Shown here: positions 36,604-49,392 of the stretch, one piece after another
Numbering within the stretch: the first letter of the stretch is position 1
Layout: every line of letters starts with the position of its first letter
DNA from: Brachypodius melanocephalos
Taxonomy: Eukaryota; Chordata; Aves; Passeriformes; Pycnonotidae
Assembly (NCBI GenBank): GCA_013398615.1
Contig: VZSR01003805.1
Span: forward strand, 2,806,638 to 2,870,637
DNA length: 64,000 nt
Reading direction: 5' to 3'
Notes under the pieces: generated by a model
Databases searched by the model: none
What the model saw: only the letters and a program-made list of their open reading frames with translations
Told to the model about the DNA's origin: nothing
Translations under genes and position numbers: made by a program

Positions 36604-38190
36604 GACACTTCTTTTCTCTGCACTTGCATCTTGAAAGGGATCTGATCTGGTGTTTCTTGCTCCACACTAATAGTGTAATTTCTTGCAAAAAAAGCTTTTG
36701 GAACAGTCTTTTGGTCAATCTGTTAGACAAAGATATTATTCCCTTAAACCTGAGTGAGAACATAGGCCCCCTTGAATTCTAGTTTCAATTCTCAATGCTC
36801 TAAATGTGCCGTGCTGTGATTAAATTGCAGGTCCGCTACTAAAATTGATAGGTTACATTTTCCAGAGGTGTCTTTTACTTCTGTGGGTTTTTTTTGCCTA
36901 GTCTGTCAGGGTATTTCCTTTAGCTTCTTCAGCTTTTGTTCAGTCTACTGTTATTGATTGCATGGGTTCCATCCCTCTGCTATAAAGAGGTGGGAGAAGT
37001 TTGCTCTTTCATTTCTTGCTAGTAAATCCTCAAGCACTTTTAAAAAAATCGTCTTTACCTTCAATAACAGCTGTCATCTTCCTCTGTGTCTGTGGCATCA
37101 GAAAATGGTGGCAGTGTACTTCTTGCTGATGGCATTGACTTGAATGGAGAAATTAATTTTTGTAGTGTTATTCTCAGCTTTCGACATTAAATTTTTCAAT
37201 TTTGCTACAGCAACTATACTATATAGGCAGCAACACGAGCTCTACAAATAACTGGAGTAGCTGTCTTATGTTCATCACTGTTTAATATCTTCTTAAAAAT
37301 CTGAATTCCTGTTGTTGTGACAGAGCCTTTGCGTCTAAGAATGGAGAACTAAGGCATCCAAGACATTCACTTGGCCATTAGCTGGAAACCATAGATTTGA
37401 AAAATGATCTCATTGTTGGAAACTGAACCAGCCTTCATTTTGCTGTTTAACATTTGGTTTCCGTCACTGAGGAAGTATGGTAAATTGAAAGAGAGTGAGT
37501 GTGATGGGGGCACTGTAAGATTCTCTGTCAAATTAAGCTACGAGCTTGGCATGTCTTGGCAGGGTTGTTGCATTGACACAGATGGCAACTGCACTGTCCC
37601 ATACCAGGAATGCTGATTTGAGCAGACTGCTCTTCTTTCTGTGATGAGAATAACAAATTCACACCTAACATTCAGTAAAGTGCAACAGACACCTAGAAAA
37701 ATGCGTAATACTGAGTATTATTTTGCCTTAAATTACTCCTTTGAAATTTTTTTTATTAGAAAACAAACTATTTGCTAGTAGGTTGATGTGCATGGTTTCA
37801 GAAAGAAGGAACTGCTAAGTGTTTTGGACGAAGTTTTGCCTGATTAAATGTGTACTGATATTGTAGAAAATAACCATCATCTTGGCAAGTAACTTGTGAT
37901 CACTGTTGTCTGCATTCAGCACGTTGGTTCAAAGTTATTGCACAAATCTGACATTTTTTCTTTCTGTTCACCAACTTCCATGTCCATGAAATGGACTTTA
38001 AAGTTAACATTTGTCCTTACTCATTCTTTATATTTAGAAATTCTTCACAACTCTAGGTATAATAAAAACCAATATACAGACACATTCTTTGCACCATTAT
38101 AAACATTTGGATTGTCAATTTGCTTGAGGATTTGATTGAAAACAATAGACAAGGAATATCTACTACTTACTCTCTGTGTGTATATATTAG
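36604..38190. other. AT-rich non-coding DNA, no gene seen
   Basis: Nothing recognised. A 70-codon frame at 37404-37616 is uncalled. Confidence 0.6.
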
Positions 38191-38214
38191 TATATATATA
38201 TATATATATATATA
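38191..38214. repeat. (TA)12 microsatellite
   Basis: Twelve perfect TA units, preceded by TG/TA-rich sequence and followed by CACACG. A likely length-polymorphic site. Confidence 0.95.
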
Positions 38215-39127
38215 CACACGTTAGTTTATTGTGCAACCTCTAGACTTACCCACACATACCAAAGCTCCAGATCCGTTCTGTAATGCATAGTTTGATTTTT
38301 CAGTAAATATATATTTCATTTAGAGGTTAAGGCTTTAATACATTGGAAAAATAAAAAAGGACACATCTCTTGAACAGAAACTGTCTGCAGGGCCTAATAG
38401 CTACAAAGGGGAGAAATTGTGTTCATGTACTCTTGCAGTAGAGCTCAAACACCACAGGACAGACACTTCTTTCTGGATTTTCACAGGATATTCTGTAACC
38501 TCTTACTTAGCACTGAGTGTTTTGTAGGCTTCCTTGTTGTTAGCAAGTTGCCAGAAGTCCTTATTGTGTTTTTGTTTCCGTAACCCACTGCTTCCCATTT
38601 GTGTGCCTGAGAGCAGAGATTTTTTATTTTAAGAACAATTTACTCAAATCGAAATGAGATTATCTGGGCTGGCAGAGAAAATCATTCTGAGGGACTGTCT
38701 GCCTGAACATGCCCTCTCCTTTTGATGAGAGCAATTTCCCATCTTAGAGATCTTAGTAGTCCCCTTGGGCAGTCTGTAGAGAGTTGTAACTTCTTTTGCA
38801 TTTGACTAGTGAGTTTTGGCCACTTGATGACTCATAGCTGTCATCTCAAAATGACACTTTTTTGGTGTATTCCAGTTGGGATAATAGTGATGGAAAAGCT
38901 GAAGCAGGTAAAAGAAAAAGTAGCATTCTATTTATTTGCAGGCCATTCAAATAAATACAAGTTAATTCTCAGTACCCTCTCTCTAAAATGATTGACACTA
39001 GAGAAAAGTGGGGTTTTTCCTAGATAAACCATTTAAATAGAAAAACACCATGGAAAAAAGAGTTTCCAAGTATATTTTTCTGCAGTAGAGGTGGTGTTAC
39101 AGCGTACCTCTGAATATTCAGACTGAC
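38215..39127. other. AT-rich non-coding DNA, no gene seen
   Basis: Nothing recognised. Confidence 0.6.
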
Positions 39128-39143
39128 TTTTTTTTTTTTTTTT
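39128..39143. repeat. Poly(T) tract, 16 T
   Basis: Uninterrupted run of 16 T. The 500 bases that follow are GC-richer but carry no recognised element, so it is not a proven minus-strand retroposon tail. Confidence 0.9.
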
Positions 39144-40281
39144 CAAATCCATTTTCTGATAGTGTCCCCTGCACTTTTCCAGAAGCAGGGAAACGGGCAC
39201 AAGAGTTTGAGAAGTGCCCCACTTTGCAGCCAGCTGACTCTCCCAGTGCTGATTATGTAGCTCAGTATCCCCTCACTTCACTTATTTTCCACCTTTTTGG
39301 GTCTTAGTTTATGAGGTCTGAGGTCTTTCCTTCATCCCAATCCGTGCATCCATCTCTGCAAGTTTGACAGAGAAATGGGAAGCAGCTGAGAGCAGGATGA
39401 GCCTTCTGCCCCAGTCTGTGCGATGGGTTAGAGGTGATTTCTCACCTTTGTACACGAGGTCCCCCTGTGACAGGGGGCCAGCAAGGTGAACCTCAGAGGG
39501 GTGCTGCCATTATCCTCCCCCAGCTGCCCAGGCAGGCTTAGCACCAGCCAAATCTGAAGACTCCAGGCTAGTGAGGCAGGAGATGCTGCTGCAAGGTTTC
39601 TATGGAGACAGAAGTGGAAGATGAGAGACAACTAACAAGAGGCCAACTAAGACAGCTCCTGGATAGTGATTTGAAAATAAGGACTTTTAAAAATAACCCT
39701 TTACCTTATTTTCCCCCGTCCAATCTTTGTTTCTGAAGAAAGAAATCAGAAAGGCAGTGGGTTGCCAGCAGCAGTGAATGAGAGCTCTCACCACTTTCAT
39801 CTGTTGGCTGTCATGTGAGACCTGTAAGTAGCAGTTTACTAAAACTGGCTGCAGGCTTATAAAGTGTGTAGTAATTGTAATTTTGGACTAGATGAAAATG
39901 CGGAATGTATTTTAGAGGAGCTTTTCCACTCCTGTTTTCATCCTTTTGAATGCAGTAACTTCAAGAATGGCACAAAGGCTCTTTCTAAGCCATGAACTTG
40001 CGCTAGATATTAACTGTGGAAAAACAGATGTCTATTTTACTGCATTCAAATTTTTTTTGGTGTGTTTTACCCATATGGAAAACATGATCTAGGTTTTTAT
40101 TCCCTTTAATCTGTCTTGTTTCTCTATCCTTCACAGTGTTGTCCCTACACTGACAACTTCTATTGTAGACATTAGACTGTTTCAAGAAAAATTGTATGAC
40201 ATTTCTTTCCAAGAAAGATCTTAGAAGAAGGTCATTGTGTATCTGTAAAAAGGGGAATTCTTTGTCAAGTCTCTGTTTTAC
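39144..40281. other. Mixed-composition non-coding DNA, no gene seen
   Basis: The part up to about 39660 is GC-richer than the background and has a 67-codon minus-strand frame. No domain or element is recognised. Confidence 0.5.
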
Positions 40282-40295
40282 TTTTTTTTTTTTTT
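40282..40295. repeat. Poly(T) tract, 14 T
   Basis: Uninterrupted run of 14 T. Confidence 0.9.
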
Positions 40296-42622
40296 CTCTA
40301 CTCAAAGGTTTTAGGAGGTGGGAAATTATGATTGTATCAATTTCTGACATAAAATTTAAAACTTATACAACAGGCCATAATTGGAATTAAAGATGAGTTT
40401 AGTGCTTGCAGTCTCATGCTGGATTGATTTTTGCTGCTGTTATGTTAATATGACGCTTGGATGCTTGTATTAACCTTTAGAATTCAGAAACTAGATGAGA
40501 TTTTGACTCAGCTTCTTAATCAATTTTTAAAAATCTATTGAGAAATTAAAAATAAAGAAAAAATGCATTCAAGAGAGGTGGGAACTGCACAACTTAATAT
40601 ATTATGTCAATTCCCATCCATGTTGTTGCTAAACCAGAATGAGGAAGCCAACTAGTTGATACCATTCTGCATTTGTGCACCTCTTCTCAGACTGAGGCGT
40701 CCTGTTCTATCCCTCTGACCCATGCCATAGGAATCCAGGGAAACCTAGGGCAGAGGTAGTGTGTCTCTGCCTTCTCTGTCCTGTCACATGTGCACAGGAA
40801 TGTTCCTCTTTTTCATATTGTACTCAGAGTCTCATTTGCTCCCTAAGGCCACTTGTGCATCTGATGGGCATGTCTGTGAAGGTGTGGTTGAGTGATGCTG
40901 CTGAGAAAACTTTCCAGAGGAACAAAGTGATCAGAAATCAACTATTTGTGGGAACTGGGAGCACTGTTGGTTGCTTTAGGTAGAGTTCAATTGGAATATA
41001 TTCCTACCCTTCATACCTCAGGTGAGAGGCACTTCTGAAATTTTAGAGAAAAAAAATCTCTCTGTGTGGACAAGTGGGAGCAGAGAACAAAGTGTCTGCT
41101 TAATTTGGACGAGAAAAGTTATTTTGCTGGAAAAGGGTGTATGCACAAGGAAGGCATGTGAACTCTGTGCGTTTAACAAGAATTTTTTCTAAAGTGTCGT
41201 ATAAAAGTTCAATAACCTTTAGAAAAAGTTACCAAAACTGAAGAACCATTATATAGTGTAAACCAAATAAATTTGATTTACCTCTATATGCAAATTGTTG
41301 GAGGTTATGTAGGTTTCCACTATACAGACATTTCCTTTTTTCTCAGTCTTGTTTTGGAAGGAGAAAGAGGAAAAGGAGTAAGGTGTTAAGGAAGGAGTAG
41401 CTAAGCCTTATTTTAATTAATAGCGATTTAGGGATGAGCAATTTCCAGCATCTTAGCATTTCTTACAGAAAAGAAGAAAATGGTTACTATCTACCAGGAG
41501 TTTTATTTTTCCCTTTGATGTACTCTGCATTCCTCCTGTTGATCATAATACACTTAACAATCGTGCTTGCAGACTTGAAAGTGTAGCAGATGCTGATTTG
41601 TCCTCCCAGAGGCATGCTAGATTTGACATGCAATACACAATTTGACTTTTTAAAATACTGTATTTGTCACCGTTGAAAAGCTTCTAAGACTATAAACATC
41701 ATTATTTCATAAAAAGCAACAACAAAAGCAACCACAAAATGCATCAATTATTACAGCTTGCTGTACATATACATATGTTTGTATATATACACAGGTATAA
41801 GTTTAGAATATGCACAAAAATATTGAATGTTGCAATGGTGTAGGTACCATAATATGCAAAGGCAATTTTCAGTGAGTTTTTACTGCTGTAAAATAATCCC
41901 TCTGGTCCTAGAATTGGTCTTCTACAGCACTGTGCTGGTAAGTGCTGTTTTGAGTATCTCTTAGGGATGCCAGAATAGAAGTAGGGTTATACTGCTGTCA
42001 GTACAGAAAGCAGGTCACTTTCCAGGGACAGGCAATGAAATTTGGTCAGGTAAGTGTGGGAGGTCCTCTGGGAAGGTGATCTAGGCACTTAAATACTTTC
42101 TAATTTTTATAGCACATTATAGACTTTCCTGGATTGCCTTTTAAATCTTACATCATGCAACAGCTGTGGAAGCGCTGCCAGAAGGATTGGTAGACCTACC
42201 AATACATTTGTGGAAAATAATTGACACTGTATGTGAGTAGTGAGGGTAGCACCCATCACCACAGCCTGGGAACATAATTAATTAAAATATTATTTTTATG
42301 TTCTTTTTCTTAACTAGCCCTGCTGGCACAATTTAAGCTTAAACTTAATATATTTAATGATGTTTAATAATATTTAGATTAGTCCAGCTGGCATGAGTCA
42401 CACTGAAAAGAAAAAAGATAACAGTTTTGATATCATTCACTTAGATACTCACGTGATAGGTCCTAACACATGTCTGTAGGAATGGAACAGATTTAACTTG
42501 TGGTACTACTGCAGGGCACCTTCAGGGTGTGGGGAGCAAACAGTAACTTTTTCTCTGAATGTTTCTTTTGGAAGAGATATTTAAGAAGCAATTTTGCTGC
42601 CTTGGTTCTGCTTCTGTGCAGG
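40296..42622. other. AT-rich non-coding DNA, no gene seen
   Basis: Nothing recognised. A TA/CA-rich stretch is present near 41765-41795. Confidence 0.6.
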
Positions 42623-42636
42623 TTTTTTTTTTTTTT
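42623..42636. repeat. Poly(T) tract, 14 T
   Basis: Uninterrupted run of 14 T. Confidence 0.9.
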
Positions 42637-43346
42637 AATCCATCCTTATGAGTTTTCTTTTGTTGCTTTACCAATTTCATTGTTCTGGAATGTCACACTC
42701 ATGATAGTGCCTTTGGAGGGAGAGAATCAGAGAGACAGGAAGGGGCTTTGAAGCGACTTGAGCTAATCTGATTCATCCCTCAAATTATCCGTGCTCCACA
42801 GGACTGTCTGCCTGGTGAGTATATGATAGCCATCCATCAGCATTTGCAACTCTGTGGAGCGTGTTTCAGGCAGAGGTCAGTTTTTGTACAGCTTTTGTTA
42901 GAAGAGAGGGGGATCAACCTGTTGGAAAACCTATTTAATTTCTAGTTTTGCCCTCCATGTGGAAGTCTCTCTTAAAATGTTGTTTGGGGGTTTTTTCCCT
43001 ATCTTTTGTCTTTAAGCATTCTCAGAAATGTAAAGTGCATTGACAGAGAGGACCATTTCTTAGTTTAACAAATCTCACTAACTGATGGTGTTTTCTACTT
43101 TTCAATCTTATTTTTTCCCTACTTAATGCCTTCTCATTATAACTGTCACATCTTCCATATCACACTAAGTGATTTAGTGAATCTGGTGGAATACAGACAA
43201 ATGTGTTCCCTTGGCCATTGGTTCAGTTATCAACAGTTCTCTCTAAGTGAAAGAAATTGTGTCTTATTTTTAAACTTTATCATTCTCCATCAATTTCCTT
43301 TCCCTTAATTTTATTCTTTTTGGTTGGGCTCAGGATAAATGTACTG

Positions 43347-43375
43347 TGTCTCAAAGGAATCTTTGTCTCAAAGGA
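43347..43375. repeat. 12-base direct repeat, period 17
   Basis: TGTCTCAAAGGA occurs twice with five bases between copies. Confidence 0.85.
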
Positions 43376-44545
43376 GTTTTGCTACCATCTGAGCAGGTCC
43401 CTGAGCCTTTCTCTTTCTTGGGGTTGTATAAAAAGTGGCAATTTTGGCCAGGTTGAATATTTATTAAGGTAAAGGAATCAGCTAGCAGGTCAGACGGCTT
43501 TCCTGCATAGTGATTTTAATGCTCACAAATACTATGGTTAATTTAAATAGAAGTACAACTGTAATTTAAATAGAGTCCACTTAGGAAAGACTCGTGGACC
43601 AAAATGGCATAGCAGGGTTGACTGCTAGAGCAGTCATAAGCCTCCTGGCAAGAGTATGCTGGGAGGAGAGAGTTTCTTAGAAAAGGAATTTACTGCTGTG
43701 TTCACAGGATGAACGGGTTGAAATGAGAATTTTTGGGGGGGAAAGAGGAGATGTCTCTCTGTCCTATGATACAATTGGTTCAGATTTGGCTCTCCTTACA
43801 CCAGGGCATTGTGAGGAGATGGAGACCAGAGAAGAGACAGATAGTGTTTCTTCTGCTGCCCAGGAAGAGCAAGTTTTAATACCCTTCCTAGCAGTGTGAA
43901 GCTGAGTTGTGGAACTCTGCCAGAGGAAATTGAGGACAAAGGTATAAGTTAAAAAATGGAATTAGTGAGGTTCTTGGAGGGTAGACATCACAGTGGCTAT
44001 AAAATGTAACTGTCATGATGTACCCTGTTCATTCAAGTTAAGTTTAAATCTGCAGTTTAACCAGAAAATGGGAAGAATATGTCCTAGTTTTATAATCCTC
44101 CTTGGCTGCCTGCTCTGAGCCATGGTCAAGGACAAGCATACACAGTACTGGCAAGACCGCTCTTGCAGGTCAGGGAGCTCAGATTTTTTCCTCCAGAAAT
44201 CAGATGCTTATTTCAGTGTATAGTTCTGTATTTTTTAAAGGTTGCACTGAAAATGAATTCTCAAATTATAGTCTTCAGCAGTATTTTGCATAAGGAGGCA
44301 ATGCACAGGTGCTCATTAGGAACCCATAGTGATCAGACAACTTGGATCTTTTACCAGAGCTGTCTTCTCTTTGTGCAGCTCCAAATCTCTTGTAGGAATT
44401 CAGTTACATCATTATCATTGCACTCCATGCTTACAGAATGAATTCAATTGGGACCTGGAATCCCACTTCTAGAAACTGCATCCAGTGGTTTCCTCTGTTG
44501 CATTTGAGATGGTTTGTGTTCTTTAAAGTTATATCAGGAGAAACT

Positions 44546-44600
44546 TAATTTTGTGTCAGGCTGGCTAGATTTTTACGTCACACTTGTAATTTTGTGTCAG
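44546..44600. repeat. 14-base direct repeat, period 41
   Basis: TAATTTTGTGTCAG occurs twice, 41 bases apart, without mismatch. The sequence between copies shows little further similarity. Confidence 0.85.
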
Positions 44601-45169
44601 ACAAGACAGATTTAATAGATTCTGACCCTTTCTCTCCCTGAGAAAGATGATTTTTTTTTTTCTTTTTAATTTTGTACTGGTACAGGAAGAGGGTTTCGGC
44701 TGAATGCAATCTATTTAAAGTTTGATTTTCTATTAAAAGTTTTATAATTAGGGAAGAAAAAATGCCAGAAATTACTTGTTATACTAACTTTTTTTTTTCT
44801 GTAGCTTCTTCATGGATGGCAATCTTGAATATTTTTCTTATCAGCCCATTAAAGCATATTTGAGGCTTAAATTCAAGGTTTATGGTAGTGTGCTGATTAT
44901 TTTTGAAAAATGTGGCTGGCACATAGTGAATTATGCTGTTGAGTTTTCAGTCTTAAAACAAATATCTACGAGGGCATCTCAATCTATTCCCGACTGTTCT
45001 TTCATTATATTCTTTCTTTGTTCCTGGAAGAAGTTAAGATAAGACTGGGAAGCTGGTGGGGATGGGCTTAGGTGAGTGGGAAAGCCATTAACAGTACTGA
45101 AGGCTGATAGCTACTTTAGATTTTTAAAATTCCTTCTTAGACTTTGAAGTTTAGTATATTTAGTTAAAA

Positions 45170-45194
45170 AAAATGCTAATTTAATTAGCATTTT
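45170..45194. promoter_or_regulatory. 25-base palindrome with homeodomain-type core
   Basis: AAAATGCTAAT (45170-45180) and ATTAGCATTTT (45184-45194) are exact reverse complements around TTA. Each arm carries an ATGCTAAT/ATTAGCAT element resembling POU octamer or homeodomain sites, and the centre reads TTTAATTAG with a TAATTA core. The symmetry would suit dimeric binding. It may also be chance palindrome formation in AT-rich DNA. Confidence 0.35.
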
Positions 45195-45751
45195 CATTTA
45201 TGGATAATTCTGTTTCAAGTTGTCCCTTCCCAAGACTAGTTTTAATATTGGTGTTATCTGTTCCAAGAAAATAGAAAGCAAAGATTGCTTTTAGGTTGGG
45301 AGCTGGGAATTCACTTAAATATGAATCCCTGAGGATTCCTGAGGAGGAGAATCACTTGAGTTCTCTTTAGCTCTACCTTAATTGTATTTAAAAGTTTTGG
45401 GAGATAGTTATATGAAATATCCTCTATCATTTAGAAATTTATGGAAAATTATTTTAGAGTAAAAATAGTACACTTACTTGAGTTACTATTTCACAGTTTT
45501 GAATTGTGCAAAAATAGCCCATACATTTTGGGATGTACATTAATTCTCCTAGTAACTGACTAAATTATATTGAAACATATATAAGTGTGTGTGTATAAAA
45601 TTAGTACTGCATGTATACACTATAACATTTTGGTGCAATTATACCACTTAGATGTATATGTCTTAGAAGCCTTGAATCTGAGTTCCTGGAAAATATTTTC
45701 TGGTTATATTAAACAATATAGCAATATAGACTGTTAAAGCCCAGGGATACA
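45195..45751. other. AT-rich non-coding DNA, no gene seen
   Basis: Nothing recognised. Confidence 0.6.
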
Positions 45752-45778
45752 TTTTTTTTTAATTTTTTTTTTTTTTTT
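45752..45778. repeat. Poly(T)-rich tract
   Basis: Nine T, two A, then sixteen T. No retroelement body is identifiable beside it. Confidence 0.9.
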
Positions 45779-47194
45779 ATTGCAAGACTTGTTGGCATGC
45801 AAGTGCATATGATGGCATGTACATCCTTTGTTTTCTAGAATTTCAAAATCCAAGGAACACTCTTGCAAAATTTTGCTGTTTTAATCCACATTTTATATCT
45901 GTTTACACAGCGAAATCTATATCATTGGAGCCTACAGATTCATAAAATAAATATTTATAAACTTATATTTCAAACTTGATTCCTGAAAATACCTTCCTTT
46001 ACTGGAAGAAGATCTGAGATGGTGCACATTTGTCAGAAATAGCCTCAAGTTCCCAAGCACCAAAGATCTTAGTATTCCATGGCTCTTCCTAGCTTGATTT
46101 CAACCTAATTTGGCACATAAATTGTAGTTGACCTCAGGCAGAATAATTCAGATGTTTGAACCTCTTAGATGTGTAGCCAATAGTGACTTGTCTTGTTGCA
46201 TGTATTTTTAAACATTTGGAAGCTGAGCTGAGAAGCAGAGTGCAAATCCTTGGATTTGAAGATACCTGTGAGATTATGAAAATCCCTTTGGGACTGCAGA
46301 GAATCCTGGTGCCTATGAACAGGATTTTTTTTTCCTAGGCATGGTGTATTTAGAAATTTAGTATTTGCTTTAATTTCTGGTAACAGAACTAAAAATGACA
46401 ATAGAAGCAGCTCATCAATAATTTAATAGTAAATGTACAGTGTGAGATAATAACTTTTGTTGAACCTTTTAATGCCTATTCCATGAGGGCTGAAGGAGTT
46501 GTTTCCTGCAGTTTGTATTTCTGTTTTATTGGGATAGAAGAATATTTTTTTGTTCATGCATGAAAAACAAGTTGTATCAAATTCACACTAGCAGAATTGG
46601 TTCTTTCAATTGTTTTCTTTTAGTTAAGTAGGTACCAGTACCCAGACAAATGATATTTTCAATAGATTGCAGAGGAATTCCCATGCCTCTTAGTTAGGAA
46701 TAAGAAACAGCTAACTTCTCAGCTCATGATAAGTGGGGTTTAGGTTGGGAGCTTTGAGTACTTGGAAAATTTGACTAAAAAATGATGTGGTGATTATTTT
46801 ACTTAATTAAATGTTGTGTACATCTGTATAAATTCCCTATTTTCATTACACAGTAATTTTTGCTTGAGATATTTCATTCTCTGACTGTAGTGAGGGAAGT
46901 CTAAGTTTCAGCAGGATGTTCTACCTTCACAAATCAACCTTTGGGGGAGAATTGTGTCTAAACACTGATTTTTTGAAATTCTTTTATTGTGTGAAACTGT
47001 GGGTTTCATTCTTAGACGGGATTGTTTGGTCCTTCACAATTATAAAGCCTATAAAATGGGCTCTGATCAGATTTTTTTTGTGTGGAGGATGTTCTTATTA
47101 GCACCTGTAATATAGGATTCTCTTGGCTAGAAAAAACACGGCTCTTTATAAGCATAAGCTCTTTTGGCCAAACTTCTATCTAGTCATGGGTACA
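45779..47194. other. AT-rich non-coding DNA, no gene seen
   Basis: Nothing recognised before the LTR-like element. Confidence 0.6.
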
Positions 47195-47475
47195 TGACGT
47201 GCTGTAGCCCTGGTTCCCTGCTTGGAATGTTTTGGACTTGAAAATTCCTTTCCCAGGAAATTTCTGTAAACAGGACAAGATGTTTATGTTCCTCTACAAA
47301 GGAGAGACTCTCTTGATGTCCCTCTGGGTTGACCAAGGGTTTGCCTTTCAACCACCAATCAATTGGTCGCTGTACAATAGTATATAAAGAATTCCCCACC
47401 TAATAAACCTTGGAGTCAGAATTCAAATTTATCTAAAAAGTCTTGTGTCGTTTGGGATGTCATAGAGCGACAACA
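47195..47475 (+). mobile_element. Probable solo LTR of an endogenous retrovirus
   Basis: A 281-base segment begins TGACG and ends CAACA, and is flanked on both sides by TACA (47191-47194 and 47476-47479), consistent with a 4-base target duplication. It contains, in order, an inverted CCAAT pair (ACCAAT/ATTGGT, 47354-47367), a TATA box (TATATAAAG, 47381-47389), AATAAA (47402-47407), and a GT-rich stretch (47440s-47460). This is the order of a retroviral U3-R-U5. No primer-binding site, gag, pol or second LTR is seen downstream, so it looks like a solo LTR. The left border rests on a short duplication and is provisional. I cannot name the family. Confidence 0.55.
47354..47389 (+). promoter_or_regulatory. 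LTR promoter: CCAAT palindrome and TATA box
   Basis: ACCAAT-CA-ATTGGT forms a two-way CCAAT/NF-Y-type site 13 bases before TATATAAAG. Spacing to the AATAAA at 47402 places transcription start and polyadenylation signal close together, as in short-R retroviral LTRs. Whether this promoter is active is unknown. Confidence 0.5.
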
Positions 47476-49178
47476 TACACTCACCCTCTTCTACCAGCCA
47501 TCCTGAACAGAGTTACATGTCGGTGGTTGGTGAAAAGACTTGTGTGTGCACTGATTCCTAAGATGCCCTCAGATTTTTGAAAAGTTTCAATATGTTTTTA
47601 GAAACATCATGAGCATTGATTAAAACAAAAGATCTCATGCATTAAGGAAATGGGTGTGTGGTACCAAGTTTAGATGACTTTGAATCATGTGTTATTATCC
47701 AACAACACAAATCCAGTAGGTTCTAAACTTGCCTTGGGCTTCCTTAGCTTTTCTACAGGATTATTGGTTCTAAAGGCTGTTGTGTTATGAAATTGAAAAC
47801 ATTAAATTACATGGGCCCTCACAAGTTTGTGAGTTCATCTGGCATCCCCATACAGGATCTGCTCCCAGTATGCAACCACGGATGAGACCAAACCTGCTAT
47901 CATCTCTCCACAAAGATCCCTTTTCTTCTAAAAATCTTCTTTTAAAATAGAGACAAATATTTTTGTTCAGGATGACAAGCTTTTAGTTTTGATTTTTAGC
48001 AGTAGAAGCCACAGCAGAAATTGCCACGTGTGTTTCCTATGATATTGGGATGATGTTTGCCTCTTCACCTTCAGTAATAAAGTGTGCAGGAGCTGCTTGT
48101 CTGAATAGTCCCCTCCCTGATCTCATTGGACTAGAATATATCTAACATCCTGCCAATGATAACTGAGTGTGGTATCTTTTGCAGCTGAGGAAGGTAAGGA
48201 GCTGTGGTTATGATCTTTTTCCCGTCTGTGTCATGGAAATTAGCTGTGGTTTTCTCCCACGGGCCTCAGAAAAATGTTGGCCTTTGGAAGCTTGAGGTGG
48301 AGAAAAAGGAAAGAAATAATTGAGTTCTATTCCATAAAGCAAAATATATTAGAACAAAATCCATATGGAAATTTGAGTGTATTTTTGAGCACTAGGTCAC
48401 CATATTTAGGAGCAGTGATTTAGCCTATCAGCAGCGAGGAGTAAGCAGTGGCTTAGCTGGTTTGTTTTCAATTGAGGGTAGTAAACTATTATAACTTTCT
48501 GACTATATACATTAAAATAGCTTGGCATACCAATACCTGATCCAGAAGAAATGTGTTAGAACTACATCCTTAAATAGCTTTTAACTTAGATAGGAATCTT
48601 CTCAAATCTAGGTTTGAAAATTGCCAATGATTCACAGGGATGCTCGGGAAAATGAAGCTCCTCTGAAACCGGCAGGTTTTGGACATTGAGCTCAAAACCA
48701 GCTGCCTGAGCAGTGTTCCAGGAGAGTGTAAATAGGGAGGGAGATCTGCTACATCCTATTTGAACAAAAAAATAGTGTGATGGGGTTTTCTGGGGTTTTC
48801 TTTCCTCTAAACTGTGCTGCTTTTGATTAACTTGAGTTTTTGACCAGGTCTGATCATGAGGTAAACTGAAGTGTAGAGCCTGTTTGAGAACTAGTTCACC
48901 TTTGAAATGAAGGCTGATTTGTTATGAGTTCAAAAGGAAATTATGTTTTCAGGGAAAAAAAAAATTGGGATCTATCAAGTCAAGCTTTTATGTGAGCCTA
49001 AGTGTATTTAGCAGGTTAGCTGTTCTTTTGGGTTTATTCCTGTCATGTCTTAAGAGAGAAACACTGTCTTAAGAAAGTGTTTTTGTGTCTTTGTCACAGA
49101 GCAACTCCAACTGTATAATTTCAAATGAGGATGTCATCTGTATTGTGAAAAACACCCTTTTTACTTTCTATTTTTCAG
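47476..49178. other. AT-rich non-coding DNA, no gene seen
   Basis: No retroviral internal sequence follows the LTR. A perfect 10-base tandem duplication (TGGGGTTTTC twice) lies at 48781-48800. Confidence 0.6.
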
Positions 49179-49392
49179 GACTTGCTGACAGAGCAGCAAA
49201 TTTACCAGCAATCACCTTTGTCTCACCTTGCACTTTCCCTCCACAGATGCCAGGGTCTTGCTGAGCCATTGCCGACCCTCAGCAGCGATGCTGTGCCGAG
49301 CAGGAGGATTGCAGGATTGCAGAGAACCTCTTCCCATCTCCTGGGGGAGCCAAATGCCAAGTGTGGCAAAACCCTCTGGGGAGGTAACACAG
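49179..49392 (+). other. Candidate exon, GC-richer than flanks
   Basis: A pyrimidine-rich tract ending TATTTTTCAG precedes 49179, and ACACAG|GTGCGTG follows 49392; an alternative donor GAG|GTAACA lies after 49383. The 214-base block is clearly GC-richer than its flanks. Two plus-strand frames and two minus-strand frames of about 70-90 codons overlap across it, so coding potential is ambiguous and no peptide is recognised. A long non-coding RNA exon, an unknown coding exon or chance are all possible. Confidence 0.2.

Larger units (their letters stand above)
42637..45169. other. AT-rich non-coding DNA with small direct repeats
   Basis: No gene recognised. Two small dispersed duplications are clear: TGTCTCAAAGGA at 43347-43358 and 43364-43375, and TAATTTTGTGTCAG at 44546-44559 and 44587-44600. 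Confidence 0.6.

Noticed and set aside
42720..42965. Weak CR1-like text around 'gagaatcagagagacagg'
   Set aside because: Order and spacing of CR1 landmarks are not preserved; similarity is not convincing by eye.
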